A stretch of DNA of 64,000 bases from Ottowia thiooxydans DSM 14619 (GCF_000422885.1 NZ_AUGX01000014.1:62001-126000), one strand, 5' to 3'. Positions 18,246-28,109 are shown, counted from the stretch's first letter. A program made the numbers and translations. The notes: generated by a model from the sequence alone, not told the origin.

Positions 18246-21200
18246 TCAGTGCGTTTGCTGTTCGAAAGGCAGCTTCATCTCACGCAGGTCTTTGCGCGTT
18301 TCCACCAGAACCAGCGGGCCGTCGTTGATTTCAACCAACTCAGGACGCGTGCGTGGCACGTGGATGGGGCGCGGCTCGGCGTTGATGCTTGCCTGCACAG
18401 CGGCTACCTTGTCAGCATCCGAATTCACCCATTGCAAGCCTGCATCATTGGCCACTCGGACTAAGTCAGGCAGTGACAGTGTGAAAGGCTGCACTTTTGG
18501 CAGGCCAACCGGGCTGGAAACCGAAGCGCTTGGAGTAGAAGCCGCTGCGGGAGCTGGCTCCCGTACGGCAGGTGCCGGTACAGGTGCTGCCGCAGGTGCA
18601 ACTGCAGCCGTGGCTACAGGTGCCGCTACCGGCGCTGCAACAGGTGCTGGTGCAACCGCAGGGGCTGCAATCTGCTCCGTAGATGGCGCTGAGGCAACGA
18701 CTGCCCGTGCCGGCGTTTCAGCTTCGGACGCGCCATTGGCACGGTCGAAGTATGAACGTCCTGCGGGATGAGCCACTGCGGCTTCAGGCACCATTTCAGG
18801 TGCGCTGAATTCGGCTTCGCCGTTTTGTTGCTCAGCACGCTGCTCGGAGTTGCGTTCTGGGCGGTCCTTGCGGTCACGCCCATAACGATCCCTCGACCTG
18901 CGTTCGCGGCGTTCTTCGCCTTGTGCGCCGTTGGCGTTTTCCGGTGTTTCAGGCGCTTCGGTGCCCAAGACCCTTACTTCTGCGTTCTCAGTCGATTGCT
19001 CTGAACGAGGTTCAGCGGAGCGCTCACTGCGCTCACCGCGCTCGCGGCGATTGCCTTCACCGCGTTCGCCTCTGCCGCGTCGATTTTCGTTGCGCTCACC
19101 ACGCTCACCGCGTTCAGGACGCGACGGCTGTGCCGCGTCTTGCGTGTTGGCTATTTCGGAAGGCGCGTTGTTACCGGCATCGGGGGCGCCGAGGGCATCG
19201 CGTCTCTCGCGTGAGCCTTGGCGATCGCCACGCTCACCGCGTTCTCCGCGTTCGCCACGTTCGCCACGTTCAGCGCCGCCGCGGCGGCTTCCGTCGCGAC
19301 CGGCGTTTCGGCTTTCGCCCTGAACTTCCCCGCGAGGTTCGTTGCGACGAGCTTCGCCATTTTCGCTGCGACGACCTTCTCCGTTGCTGGAGCGGCCTTC
19401 GCCGTTACTGGAGCGACCCTCGCCGCGTCCGCGTCCACCGCGGCTACCACGGCGTTCGCCATCACGGCCACCGCGCGATTCACGCTTCTCTTCAGGTGCT
19501 GGAACGGCCGGAGCAGGTGCCACGACAGGTGCCGGTGGAGGAGCCACGCCGAACAGATTTTTCAGCCAACCCACCAGACCAGCAGGCGCTGGTGTTGGTA
19601 CGGGTGTGACTGCTACAGCAGGCGGAGCGGCCGCTTTGACCGGCTCGGGCTTGGGCACCGCCTGAGGGGCTGGCGCATCTGGCAGAACGCCTTTGATGAC
19701 CGGTGTCTGCCGGTTTGTGGGTTCCTGGCTGCGACGGGTGACGGTAGTGGGGTCCTCGAACTCCTCTGCCATCTTGTAGCTGGCATCGACGTCGTCCAGA
19801 CGAGGATCGTCGTGCTTCAAGCGGTCGAGCTTGTAGTGCGGCGTCTCCAGGGTCTTGTTGGGCACGAGCGTGACGTTCACGCGCTGTTTCAGCTCGATCT
19901 TGGCGATCTCAGGGCGTTTCTCGTTCAGCAGGAAGCTGGCGACTTCCACGGGCACCTGCACGTTGACAGCTGCCGTGTTGTCCTTCATCGATTCTTCTTG
20001 AATGATGCGCAGGATCTGCAACGCGCTGCTCTCTGTATCGCGTACATGGCCGGAGCCACCGCAGCGAGGGCAGGGGATGGAGGCGCCTTCGGAGAGCGCT
20101 GGCTTCAGGCGCTGACGGCTCATTTCAAGCAGACCAAACTTGCTGATGCTGCCGAACTGAACACGTGCGCGGTCTTGCCGCAGCGCATCGCGCAAGCGAT
20201 TTTCAACCTCACGGCGATTCTTCGCCTCTTCCATGTCGATGAAATCGATCACGATCAGGCCGCCCAGATCGCGCAAACGCATCTGGCGCGCCACTTCATC
20301 GGCGGCTTCCAGGTTGGTGCGGGTAGCGGTTTCCTCGATGTCGCCGCCTTTGATGGCACGGGCCGAGTTGACGTCAATGGCGACCAGCGCTTCAGCGTGA
20401 TCGATCACGATCGCGCCGCCGGAGGGCAACTGAACCGTACGGCTATAGGCCGATTCGATCTGATGCTCAATCTGGAAACGCGAGAATAGCGGCGCGTTGT
20501 CGCGATAGCGCTTCACGCGGGCCGCGTGCTCGGGCATCACGTGGCTCATGAATTGGTGCGCTTGATCGTACACGTCGTCGGTGTCGATCAGGATGTCGCC
20601 AATGTCGTTGTTGAAATAGTCGCGAATGGCGCGAATCACCAAGTTGCTTTCCTGGTAAATCAGGTAAGCGCCTTTCCCACCTGTGGAAGCGCCGTCGATG
20701 GCTTCCCACAGTTTGAGGAGGTAATTCAGGTCCCACTGCAGTTCAGGTGCAGTCCGGCCTATCCCTGCCGTGCGGGCGATGATGCTCATACCCTTGGGGT
20801 ATTCGAGCTGATCCATGGCCTCTTTCAGCTCAGCGCGGTCATCGCCTTCGATGCGACGGCTCACGCCACCGCCGCGAGGGTTATTTGGCATCAACACCAC
20901 GTAGCGGCCGGCCAGGCTCACAAAAGTGGTCAGCGCGGCACCTTTGTTGCCACGCTCTTCTTTTTCCACCTGGACCAGCAGTTCCTGGCCTTCCCGGATG
21001 ACGTCGTTGATGCGCGCCTGGCTGACTGACACGCCCTCTGCGAAGTACTGGCGGGAGATTTCCTTGAATGGCAGGAAGCCGTGGCGTTCCTCGCCGTAAT
21101 CCACGAAGCAAGCTTCCAGCGAAGGCTCCACTCGTGTCACAACCGCCTTGTAGATGTTGCCCTTGCGCTGCTCGCGCCCTTCAACTTCGATTTCGTAGTC

Positions 21201-21275
21201 GAGCAGTTTTTGCCCGTCAACTATGGCCAACCGGCGCTCTTCGGCCTGCGTGGCATTGATCAGCATCCGCTTCAT
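18246..21275 (-). CDS. rne: ribonuclease E
   Basis: Essential single-strand endoribonuclease of mRNA decay and rRNA/tRNA maturation, 1009 residues. The N-terminal catalytic half begins [10 protein letters not shown], has an S1 domain at about 36-125, the 5' sensor and RNase H-like regions, the DNase I-like active site (SARAIKGGD and VIDFIDM segments) and the Zn-link CPRCGG at about residue 402. The C-terminal half is a disordered scaffold: a Pro/Ala-rich linker, then an Arg/Gly/Glu-rich region with tandem RGE repeats near 665-690, then an Ala/Pro-rich stretch and a conserved short C-terminus. The open frame extends to 21326, but the ATG at 21275 with GGAA ahead matches the family start. RNase E normally autoregulates through its long 5' leader, and here over 700 bases precede it. 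Confidence 0.97.
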   Translation of the reverse strand: MKRMLINATQAEERRLAIVDGQKLLDYEIEVEGREQRKGNIYKAVVTRVEPSLEACFVDYGEERHGFLPFKEISRQYFAEGVSVSQARINDVIREGQELLVQVEKEERGNKGAALTTFVSLAGRYVVLMPNNPRGGGVSRRIEGDDRAELKEAMDQLEYPKGMSIIARTAGIGRTAPELQWDLNYLLKLWEAIDGASTGGKGAYLIYQESNLVIRAIRDYFNNDIGDILIDTDDVYDQAHQFMSHVMPEHAARVKRYRDNAPLFSRFQIEHQIESAYSRTVQLPSGGAIVIDHAEALVAIDVNSARAIKGGDIEETATRTNLEAADEVARQMRLRDLGGLIVIDFIDMEEAKNRREVENRLRDALRQDRARVQFGSISKFGLLEMSRQRLKPALSEGASIPCPRCGGSGHVRDTESSALQILRIIQEESMKDNTAAVNVQVPVEVASFLLNEKRPEIAKIELKQRVNVTLVPNKTLETPHYKLDRLKHDDPRLDDVDASYKMAEEFEDPTTVTRRSQEPTNRQTPVIKGVLPDAPAPQAVPKPEPVKAAAPPAVAVTPVPTPAPAGLVGWLKNLFGVAPPPAPVVAPAPAVPAPEEKRESRGGRDGERRGSRGGRGRGEGRSSNGEGRSSNGEGRRSENGEARRNEPRGEVQGESRNAGRDGSRRGGAERGERGERGERGERGDRQGSRERRDALGAPDAGNNAPSEIANTQDAAQPSRPERGERGERNENRRGRGERGEGNRRERGERSERSAEPRSEQSTENAEVRVLGTEAPETPENANGAQGEERRERRSRDRYGRDRKDRPERNSEQRAEQQNGEAEFSAPEMVPEAAVAHPAGRSYFDRANGASEAETPARAVVASAPSTEQIAAPAVAPAPVAAPVAAPVATAAVAPAAAPVPAPAVREPAPAAASTPSASVSSPVGLPKVQPFTLSLPDLVRVANDAGLQWVNSDADKVAAVQASINAEPRPIHVPRTRPELVEINDGPLVLVETRKDLREMKLPFEQQTH
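19215..19275. repeat. short tandem repeats in the rne scaffold region
   Basis: Near-identical 9-base units (CGCTCACCG, CGTTCTCCG, CGTTCGCCA, CGTTCGCCA on the plus strand) encode consecutive RGE/GER tripeptides of the arginine-rich scaffold. Similar but more diverged units recur at about 19015-19110. These make the region prone to copy-number change. Confidence 0.7.
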
Positions 21276-22011
21276 GATGCGTTCCTTTTCGTTATCTATC
21301 ACGTTCGTGTGCCCTGTTGGGGGCACAACGATGCCTAGGCATTCGCAGTGAAACGAAAGGAACTGCCGGGGCGCTCGGGCAGCCGCGGGTGCGCTGTTTG
21401 TCAGCGACCGAGTGGCGGTTTATCGAGCGGGGGCGCGTGGAAGAAAGCGGTGGCGCAAGGCCTTGTTGCGACTCGGTATGCAGCTTGACGCCCATGCTTC
21501 ACGCCGACAAGCACTTTGCTTGCCTTGCAGGGCGTGAACAAAAACCCGCGCCATTCGGCGGGCGGCAGCATCATAGACACGACGTAAGTCTCGCTTCGAT
21601 CCGGCTGTGCAGAAGGCTTACTGAGAAGCAATCTGCACGCCTTGGGTATTCCGTATTCATGTTTCATCGCGTCGGCCCGTCTTGCGCTTTTCTTGGCGTA
21701 GCTGCCGCGGCGTTTGGCTCGGGGCAGGGCGCTTTCTTGTGCAAGGGCGGCATCGACCTGTACTGGCATGAGCCAGGGAGCCTTTGCAAAAATCCGATCG
21801 ATTCGTGCAGAAGCTCCCTAGGTGTTCTGTGGCTTTAAACTCCCGGATAGGGAATTCACTTCCATTTTCAGACATGACCTGCGCGCATAAGGCTCCAACG
21901 AGGCGCTGTTCCAGTGGAATCGGCCTCTGTGCATTCCCGTTCGCGTAAGTCCTATCAAATTCAACCCCTTACAGCTGGTTGCCAGTGAACAGAATTATAA
22001 GTGTCAAAGAC
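21276..22011. other. 736-base divergent region between rne and rluC
   Basis: No credible coding sequence: the longest frame (plus strand, 21317-21838) has an odd composition and no motif. By analogy with other bacteria, part of this should be the long 5' leader of rne. On the minus strand a hairpin CCCGC / GCGGG (21545-21562) followed by TTTT(T) resembles a terminator inside that leader. A TATAAG-like -10 lies at about 21995-22000, only about 12 bases ahead of the rluC ATG, so it would give an almost leaderless message. Confidence 0.5.
21540..21563 (-). terminator. terminator-like hairpin inside the putative rne leader
   Basis: Stem CCCGC / GCGGG with an eight-base loop (21545-21562), followed on the minus strand by a short U-run. 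It lies about 265 bases ahead of the rne ATG, so if rne is transcribed through here it could attenuate the message or release a short leader RNA. The stem is short, so confidence is low. Confidence 0.35.
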
Positions 22012-23010
22012 ATGGCAAACGCGTCCCAGGGAAAACCCGAGGTAGGTTGGCTGACCGTAGATACCGAGAGCGCTGGCCAGCGCCTGGACAATTTCCTGAT
22101 CCGCCATCTCAAAGGCGTGCCTAAAACCCATGTGTATCGCATCATTCGCTCGGGCGAAGTGCGTGTGAACAAGGGGCGGGCCGGCGCTGATACCAGGGTA
22201 GAGGCGGGCGACACTGTGCGCGTACCGCCGGTACGCGTTTCAGATCGAATAGCCGAAAAAGCTGAAAGACCAGGGCCGGCACGGGAGTTTCCGGTCCTCC
22301 TGGAAGATGAGCACCTGATGGCCATTGACAAACCCTCCGGGGTGGCAGTGCATGGTGGATCCGGGGTGAGCTTTGGCGTGATTGAGCAATTGCGCAGCTC
22401 CCGGCACTATGGAGAAGTGGGCGGAGCTCGGTTTCTGGAGCTCGTACACAGGCTGGATAGAGAAACCAGCGGTATCTTGCTGATTGCCAAGCGGCGCAGC
22501 GCGCTGAAGCATCTGCAGGAGCAGTTTCGCGAGCGCGAGACAGGTAAAACCTACCTGGCGCTGGTATTGGGCGACTGGCCTGCCAACCTGAAGGTCATTG
22601 ATGTGCCGTTGCACAAATACCTGATCGAAGGTGGAAAGAGCGATGGCGAGCGCCGAGTCAAGGTGGTGTCCAAAGACGACCCGGACGGCATGCGGGCCAT
22701 CACGCTGGTGAAGGTGCGCGAGCGTCTGCCAGGGTTCTCGCTGCTTGAAGTCACGATCAAGACCGGGCGCACCCATCAGATTCGTGTGCACCTGCAGTCG
22801 GCCGGACACCCTATCGCGGGTGATGATAAATACGGCGACTTTGATCGCAACAAAGCTTTGCAAAAGCAGAGCCTCAAGCGCATGTTTCTGCACGCTTGGC
22901 GTTTACAGTTCTCACATCCGGTCAGTGGGGAACGCGTAGAGTTGTTAGCCCCTTTGCCGCCAGAACTTCAAACCTTCATAAATCATGTCCAGCCGCCCGC
23001 GCCAATTTGA
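22012..23010 (+). CDS. rluC: 23S rRNA pseudouridine synthase C
   Basis: Isomerises uridines in helix 69-90 region targets of 23S rRNA (955/2504/2580 in E. coli). The 332-residue protein has an N-terminal S4 RNA-binding domain (about 20-80) and the RluA-type catalytic domain with Asp149 in HRLDRETSG. The C-terminal KTGRTHQIRVH motif is also intact. The frame is open from a TTG at 21979, but the ATG at 22012 is preferred. The rluC/rne divergent pair is a conserved arrangement in Proteobacteria. The last 26 bases overlap the HAD phosphatase gene. Confidence 0.93.
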   Translation: MANASQGKPEVGWLTVDTESAGQRLDNFLIRHLKGVPKTHVYRIIRSGEVRVNKGRAGADTRVEAGDTVRVPPVRVSDRIAEKAERPGPAREFPVLLEDEHLMAIDKPSGVAVHGGSGVSFGVIEQLRSSRHYGEVGGARFLELVHRLDRETSGILLIAKRRSALKHLQEQFRERETGKTYLALVLGDWPANLKVIDVPLHKYLIEGGKSDGERRVKVVSKDDPDGMRAITLVKVRERLPGFSLLEVTIKTGRTHQIRVHLQSAGHPIAGDDKYGDFDRNKALQKQSLKRMFLHAWRLQFSHPVSGERVELLAPLPPELQTFINHVQPPAPI

Positions 23011-23650
23011 TCTCATTGCCTTTGACTGGGATGGAACGTTATTCGATTCCACCGCGATCATCGTGCGCTGCATCCAGCAAGCTGCGGTGGACGTAGGCGC
23101 TGCGAGGCCGAGCGACGAAGCCGCCGCCTACGTGATTGGCATGGCGCTGGCACCTGCGCTGGCGCATGCCGCGCCTGATGTGCCCCCGGAGAAGTACCCT
23201 GAACTGGGGGCTCGCTATCGTCATCATTACATTGCGCAGCAAAATGTGATAACCCTGTTCCCAGGAGTCCTTCCCATGTTGGCAGAGTTGAAGGCGCGTC
23301 ACCATTGGTTGACGGTCGCAACCGGTAAAAGCCGTAGAGGGCTGGATGATGTTTTGCACTCCCGCCAACTGGAGGGGGTGTTTGATGGCTCCCGTACGGC
23401 CGATGAAACTGCCGGTAAGCCAGACCCCCGCATGCTGCACGAGCTAATGCGTGAATTTGGCGTAGAGCCTGAGCGCACCCTGATGATTGGTGACACCACT
23501 CACGATCTTCAAATGGCACGCAATGCGGGTTGCGCCAGTGTGGGCGTCAGTTACGGCGCCCACGAGCCCACCGATTTTGAAGCTCTTGGCCCGCGCTTTG
23601 TTGCCCATACCGTGGCCGAACTGCATCAGTGGTTGTCTGAGCATGCTTAA
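22985..23650 (+). CDS. HAD-superfamily phosphatase (Gph-like)
   Basis: A 221-residue haloacid-dehalogenase hydrolase of the subfamily IA type. Motif I is FDWDGTLFDS with Asp14 (nucleophile) and Asp16; motif II is VATGKS; motif III/IV is GDTTHDLQMARNAG. A helical cap lies between motifs I and II. The closest recognisable group is phosphoglycolate phosphatase/Gph-like; substrate specificity cannot be read. In Burkholderiales this gene typically follows rluC, as here, with a 26-base overlap implying translational coupling. Confidence 0.88.
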   Translation: MSSRPRQFDLIAFDWDGTLFDSTAIIVRCIQQAAVDVGAARPSDEAAAYVIGMALAPALAHAAPDVPPEKYPELGARYRHHYIAQQNVITLFPGVLPMLAELKARHHWLTVATGKSRRGLDDVLHSRQLEGVFDGSRTADETAGKPDPRMLHELMREFGVEPERTLMIGDTTHDLQMARNAGCASVGVSYGAHEPTDFEALGPRFVAHTVAELHQWLSEHA

Positions 23651-23700
23651 AGCGCACGAAAGTTGTCTTTCGCGCTCTCACAAATCAATAGTGCCCTCAC

Positions 23701-24078
23701 ATGGTTGACGAAGACTCCCAAGCAATACCCCTGTGCAATAGCGCGGATCTGCAAGAAGGCGGTCTGGCTGTGTCTTTTGATCTCATTTACGGAGGGCAGA
23801 CTTCTCGCGCTTTCGCCATTCGTTTCGAGGGCGGGGTCCATGCTTACCTGAATCGATGCACGCATGTGGCGATGGAGATGGATTATCAGGAAGGCAAATT
23901 CTTCGATGACAGCGGTCAATGGCTGCTTTGCGCCTCCCACGGTGCCGCCTACGCTCCGGACTCTGGCGAATGTGCGGGCGGGCCGTGCCGGGGCGGATTG
24001 GTGAAAATTGAACTATCGGAGCGAGACAACGTGGTGTGTTGGCATACTTCGTACCTGCTCAAACCCCTTGTGTTTTAA
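23701..24078 (+). CDS. Rieske [2Fe-2S] domain protein
   Basis: A 125-residue soluble ferredoxin-like Rieske protein. The cluster ligands are Cys53 and His55 (RCTHV) and Cys77 and His80 (LCASHGA). It has no signal peptide or membrane anchor. The spacing of 21 residues between the two ligand pairs fits small stand-alone Rieske ferredoxins. It lies 50 bases after the HAD gene and about 90 bases before the S49 peptidase, all in one direction, so the block rluC-gph-Rieske-sppA is probably co-transcribed. The redox partner is unknown. Confidence 0.9.
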   Translation: MVDEDSQAIPLCNSADLQEGGLAVSFDLIYGGQTSRAFAIRFEGGVHAYLNRCTHVAMEMDYQEGKFFDDSGQWLLCASHGAAYAPDSGECAGGPCRGGLVKIELSERDNVVCWHTSYLLKPLVF

Positions 24079-24166
24079 GTCATCGCGAATTTTCGTTGTC
24101 AACTTAAGAGCGTCGTGCTCTTGGATTAGGCAACGTTGAGCCTGCGGGAAAGTCAAGTCATTAGTC

Positions 24167-25126
24167 ATGGAAAGTGAAGTCGCGGTGAAATCTGAAGCCA
24201 GTTCCTGGGAACGTGAGGCCATTGAAAAGCTCTTGCTAGCCGATGTTCGAGAACGAAGGGCTGCGCGCCGGTGGCGCATGTTCAAAGGGCTGGTGTGGAT
24301 GTTGTTGTTCGGTGCTCTGATCTGGGTGGTGGCATCCAATCGCTTACCCAACACCGCTCCCACCGGTCCTCACACTGCTCTGGTCAATATCAAGGGAGAG
24401 ATATCCGACGGCGGAGAGGCCAGTGCGGAAAACGTGTTGTCCGCCATGCGTGGTGCATTGGAGGATGAAGGTTCCAAGGCCTTGGTTCTCCTGATCAACT
24501 CACCCGGCGGAAGCCCCGTGCAGGCCGGCATGATCAATGATGAAATCACGCGCCTTCGCAAACTGCATAACAAGCCAATCTACGCTGTGGTTGAAGAAAC
24601 CTGCGCCTCCGCAGCCTACTATATTGCTGCGGCTGCTGACCGCATTTACGTCGATAAAGCCAGCATCGTGGGCAGCATTGGCGTATTGATGGATGGTTTC
24701 GGGTTTGTGGGCACCATGGAAAAACTCGGCGTGGAACGCCGGCTTCTGACCGCCGGAGAAAACAAAGGCTTTCTTGACCCGTTCAGTCCGCAATCTGAAG
24801 AGCAGAAAAAATATGCCCTGGTCATGCTGGAGCGGATTCACAAGCAGTTCATCTCCGCGGTCAAGAAGGGGCGCGGCGATCGCTTGAAGGAAACCCCTGA
24901 AACATTCAGCGGCTTGTTTTGGACCGGTGAGCAGGCGGTAGACATGGGTTTGGCCGACAGCCTTGGAAGCCTGGATTCAGTGGCTCGAGATGTGGTGAAG
25001 GCCGAAAAATTGGTGGACTACTCCAACACAGAAAATATTGCCGAGCGCCTCGCCAAGCGCTTTGGTGCCGCTATAGGGCAGGGCGCTGCTGGAGCCGCAT
25101 TGCATACGCTTCCAAAGCTGCGGTAA
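24167..25126 (+). CDS. S49 family signal peptide peptidase
   Basis: A 319-residue membrane-anchored serine protease of the short SppA type, degrading signal peptides or membrane protein fragments. One transmembrane helix lies at about 41-58. The catalytic Ser148 (CASAAYY) and Lys200 (GENKGFLDPF) are 52 residues apart, as in Bacillus SppA. The conserved NSPGGSP oxyanion segment is at 111-117 and GSIGV at 169-173. Start at ATG 24167. Single-domain forms oligomerise to form the active site bowl. Confidence 0.93.
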   Translation: MESEVAVKSEASSWEREAIEKLLLADVRERRAARRWRMFKGLVWMLLFGALIWVVASNRLPNTAPTGPHTALVNIKGEISDGGEASAENVLSAMRGALEDEGSKALVLLINSPGGSPVQAGMINDEITRLRKLHNKPIYAVVEETCASAAYYIAAAADRIYVDKASIVGSIGVLMDGFGFVGTMEKLGVERRLLTAGENKGFLDPFSPQSEEQKKYALVMLERIHKQFISAVKKGRGDRLKETPETFSGLFWTGEQAVDMGLADSLGSLDSVARDVVKAEKLVDYSNTENIAERLAKRFGAAIGQGAAGAALHTLPKLR

Positions 25127-25284
25127 GCGCATTCACAGCTGGAGATCCTGTTGACGATTTGTCCTGAGATCCAGGAAAATTTGTAAACACGATCTTGCAT
25201 ATTATGATTCCGGGTTGAATTTTCCGCGCTTACATCCCGCAGCGTCGGCAAAAGTAAAAATCAAAAAATAGAAAGGTTCTACAA

Positions 25285-25824
25285 GTGCGCCATGGTTTCT
25301 GGAAAGCGGCTTTGCCGCTGGCGATCATTGCTTCGGTCGCCGCCCCGGCCGCAGCGCAGGGAAACAAGGCCGAGGGACCTGCTTCGGCATTGTCTGGCTG
25401 GACCTTTAGCGTTGCTCCCTACACCTATCACTTCAACCGAGCCAAGAAAGAGAACGACTTCGAGCCCGATGTCCCACATTCCTACGTGTGGCTACTGACG
25501 GCTGAAAAGCGGCTCAGCGAACGCAACTTCGCTGGTTTTGCATGGTTCAGCAATTCGTTTGGCCAGCCCACGCAGTATCTCTACTACGGATGGCGCTTTG
25601 AGCCCTTGTCGTCCGCGCCAAAGCTATTCCTCAAGGTGACCGCAGGTGTGATCCATGGCTACAAAGAGCCGTTTCACAAGAAAATCCCGTTCAACTCGCG
25701 AAGCGGTTGGGGCGTCACCGCGATTCCGGCCGTCGGCTGGCAGTTCACGCCTGAGATGGCCGCACAAGTCAACGTGCTGGGTACCGCAGGCTTGATGTTC
25801 CAGTTCAACTACACCTTTAAATAG
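25285..25824 (+). CDS. small outer-membrane beta-barrel protein
   Basis: A 179-residue secreted protein with a clear signal peptide ending in PAAAQ around residue 25. The mature part alternates aromatic and polar residues and ends with FQFNYTFK, a C-terminal aromatic typical of outer-membrane barrels. The opening WTFSVAPYTYHFN and the SNSFGQPTQYLYYGWRFE block match a family common in Comamonadaceae that databases often label sn-glycerol-3-phosphate transporter; that label is not supported by the fold. A PagP-like lipid A acyltransferase role is another possibility I cannot confirm. Start is a GTG at 25285 with GAAAGG upstream. Confidence 0.65.
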   Translation: MRHGFWKAALPLAIIASVAAPAAAQGNKAEGPASALSGWTFSVAPYTYHFNRAKKENDFEPDVPHSYVWLLTAEKRLSERNFAGFAWFSNSFGQPTQYLYYGWRFEPLSSAPKLFLKVTAGVIHGYKEPFHKKIPFNSRSGWGVTAIPAVGWQFTPEMAAQVNVLGTAGLMFQFNYTFK

Positions 25825-25863
25825 GCGCATTCATAGGCGCGGTCGAAGAGCTGGAAAACTACT

Positions 25864-26661
25864 TTAAGGCCCGATAGCAAAGACGCAGGGCAGCTTCAAG
25901 GATGTTTCCGCATCCATGGCTGCCGCGCCAGCCCGTTTCCATTGGCGGGCAGTGAGCATCCGGATCCTGGCGCTTTCCAGGGTCAGGCCGCCTGCCACGG
26001 CAAGGCGCGTATCTTCCCGAAGTGTGCTCACCAGAGCCTGTAGCAGAGCTTGGTTGCGATAGGGCGTTTCAATGAAAAGCTGCGTTTGGCCGGATTTCCA
26101 GGCAAGGGCTTCCAACTCCCTTATGCGTTGCGCGCGCGCTGCTGCGTCCTGCGGCAGGTAGCCTACGAAGGCAAAATTTTGCCCATTTAAACCGCTCGCG
26201 GCCAAAGCCAGCAAGATAGAGACCGGTCCAACCAGCGGCACCACCTCTATATCCAGTTCGTGGGCTGCGCGCACGACAGACCCTCCGGGATCAGCCACAC
26301 CCGGCATACCCGCTTCGCTGACCAGGCCGATGTCCATTCCGCTGAGCGCGGGCGCGAGCAGTGGACGTGCATCGAATTGGGTCCCCGCGCCTGCGTGGTC
26401 TCCCTTTTTATGTACTTCTCGCGGGAGTTCGGTGATCTGCAGGTTTTGGATGGGCTGCGCCAGTGGAGTGAGCACATTCACCCGCTTGAGGAAGGCGCGC
26501 GTAGATTTGGCGTTTTCACTGATCCATTGGTTCAGGATCGCCGCGCGCTTGATTGTCCCAAGAGGCAACACCTCATCGACGGCCGTCTGCTGCTCGCAGC
26601 CATGATCCAGTGGTACGGGTACGAGGTAAAGCTTGCCTTTTTGCATGGGTTTTGAGCTCAT
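25864..26661 (-). CDS. SAM-dependent tetrapyrrole-methylase-family protein (RsmI-like)
   Basis: A 265-residue protein of the RsmI/YraL branch of the tetrapyrrole methylase superfamily. Visible signatures are LYLVPVPLD near the start, ISENAKSTRAFLKRV, SEAGMPGVADPGGSVVRAAHE and the later PLVGPVSILLALAASGLNGQNFAFVGYLP, all as in RsmI. RsmI proper methylates the 2'-O of C1402 in 16S rRNA. Burkholderiales carry a second, more divergent copy next to maf, and this is likely that paralogue, so the rRNA target is not assured. It overlaps the maf stop codon by four bases (ATGA), with maf upstream in the same operon. Confidence 0.85.
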   Translation of the reverse strand: MSSKPMQKGKLYLVPVPLDHGCEQQTAVDEVLPLGTIKRAAILNQWISENAKSTRAFLKRVNVLTPLAQPIQNLQITELPREVHKKGDHAGAGTQFDARPLLAPALSGMDIGLVSEAGMPGVADPGGSVVRAAHELDIEVVPLVGPVSILLALAASGLNGQNFAFVGYLPQDAAARAQRIRELEALAWKSGQTQLFIETPYRNQALLQALVSTLREDTRLAVAGGLTLESARIRMLTARQWKRAGAAAMDAETSLKLPCVFAIGP

Positions 26662-27293
26662 GGGAGTGTCCTGCCTGCCGCGCGCAGCAGGCGAGCCGTA
26701 CGTATCAGTGGCAGCCCCACGAGCGCTGTAGGATCATCGCTCACGATGGCTTCCAGCAGTGCAATGCCCAGGCCTTCGCTTTTGGCGCTGCCGGCACAAT
26801 CGTAGGGTTCTTCGGCACGCAAATATCGTTCGATTTCAGCGCCGTCGAGCGTGCGAAATTGCACTTCAACAGCGGCCAGATCGCTGCGCTCGAACCCAGT
26901 GTCCATGCACACGACTGCCAGAGCGGTCTGGAAGATCACAGTTTGACCGCTCATGCGCCGAAGTTGTTCCACGGCGCGCTCATGCGTTCCGGGCTTGCCT
27001 AGAGGTTCGCCATGCAAATCAGCCACTTGGTCTGAGCCGATCACGATCGCGTGCGGGTGGCGCAGTGCCACCTCGCGTGCTTTCGCCAGTGCGAGGCGCT
27101 CCGCCAAGGCGCGAGGTGCTTCGCCCGGGTGGGGTGTCTCATCGACGTTTGGTGCAGCGACTTTGAAGTCTTGGCCAAGGCGCTCCAGCAACTCGCGCCG
27201 ATAGCGCGAAGTGGAGCCCAGAATGAGCGGTCGAACGGTGCTTGGCGGAGTGGTGGGCGTGGAAGTGGAGGGCGTAGAGGAAATCGGTGCCAT
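26658..27293 (-). CDS. Maf/YceF family nucleotide pyrophosphatase
   Basis: A 211-residue Maf protein; the YceF branch hydrolyses m7GTP and related modified nucleotides. After a Ser/Thr/Pro-rich N-terminus it has the family start LILGSTSRYRRELLERLG, then DETPHPGE, and the IGSDQVADLHGEPLGKPG substrate loop, and ends with GLPLIRTARLLRAAG. The frame is open to 27356, but the first 21 residues are unlike the family, so ATG 27293 is preferred. The low-complexity STPSTSTPTTPPST lead is unusual. Upstream it is divergent from the DUF177 gene; in many Proteobacteria yceF, yceD (DUF177) and rpmF are likewise neighbours. Confidence 0.88.
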   Translation of the reverse strand: MAPISSTPSTSTPTTPPSTVRPLILGSTSRYRRELLERLGQDFKVAAPNVDETPHPGEAPRALAERLALAKAREVALRHPHAIVIGSDQVADLHGEPLGKPGTHERAVEQLRRMSGQTVIFQTALAVVCMDTGFERSDLAAVEVQFRTLDGAEIERYLRAEEPYDCAGSAKSEGLGIALLEAIVSDDPTALVGLPLIRTARLLRAAGRTLP

Positions 27294-27450
27294 AGCTTTG
27301 ATTTTGCGAGAGCGAATTAATGATTTCGGGAGCGGATATCCGCCCATCGGACCCAATTGAAGGGGCTGGATGCCTGGAGGCTGCCGGACTTGCCTGGTTT
27401 TTTGCCGGGTGTCGATGCCGGGATCATAAGCACGCTCTTATACTGCTCCG

Positions 27451-28005
27451 ATGAGCAGAACTTTCAGTCCGCAATCGCTTGACGTCGCGGCATTCTCACA
27501 AGCTAACGCACAGTTGTCCGGCCGCGATTCGCTGCAGGATTATGAACGCCTGTCAAACGAGTTGCGCGCGCCCGCAACTGAAGTGACCATCGAATGGCGG
27601 GTTGAAGGCGAGCACCGGCGCGCGGTCGATGGCGCTACCTATCCGGCCTTGCACTTGCACGCGGCTGCTCTCGTGCCACTGACTTGTCAGTTGTGCATGG
27701 GCGAGTTGGCTGAACCTCTAGAGGTGGATCGCCATTTCATCTTTGTTGAAGGCGAAGACGCGGCGGCCACGCTGGACGACGCCTCGGAAGACGACGATGT
27801 GCTCACGCTCTCTGCGGAATTCGATTTGCAGGCGCTGATCGAAGACGAGTTGATCATGGCATTGCCCTTGGTGCCGCGTCATGAGGAGTGCCCTGAGGTG
27901 CTACCGCGTTCCGTGCAGGATGCAGATTTCGAAACCGCGCTGCAAGACAAGCCCAAACCATTTGCTGCGCTGGCTTCACTCAAGATCGGCACCAAACCGA
28001 AATAA
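27451..28005 (+). CDS. yceD: DUF177 (YceD) family protein
   Basis: A 184-residue DUF177/YceD protein. The conserved central pair of cysteines CQLC (about residues 77-80) and the following EPLEVDRHFIFVEGE and C-terminal DELIMALPLVPRHEEC segment are diagnostic. YceD is linked to 23S rRNA accumulation and is nearly always encoded immediately before rpmF, as here. It has a 245-base gap to rpmF that contains a TATAAT promoter, so rpmF can also be expressed alone. Confidence 0.9.
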   Translation: MSRTFSPQSLDVAAFSQANAQLSGRDSLQDYERLSNELRAPATEVTIEWRVEGEHRRAVDGATYPALHLHAAALVPLTCQLCMGELAEPLEVDRHFIFVEGEDAAATLDDASEDDDVLTLSAEFDLQALIEDELIMALPLVPRHEECPEVLPRSVQDADFETALQDKPKPFAALASLKIGTKPK

Positions 28006-28103
28006 CGGCGGAGCATGCTGCGGTTTCTGCGGGAATTGACATTAACATTCCGTGCTACTGTCAAAACAAACAGGATACCTAACAAACCTTTGTTTTTTCA
28101 GGC

Positions 28104-28109
28104 TATAAT
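28104..28109 (+). promoter_or_regulatory. -10 element upstream of rpmF
   Basis: A perfect TATAAT about 143 bases ahead of the rpmF ATG. The -35 region is not good consensus. A TTGACA at about 28036 is too far away to pair with it. This would drive the rpmF-plsX-fab gene block. Confidence 0.5.

Noticed and set aside
21317-21838. 173-codon plus-strand frame upstream of rne
   Set aside because: Composition rich in Arg/Cys/Ser with no domain and no ribosome-binding site; the region is better explained as the rne leader.
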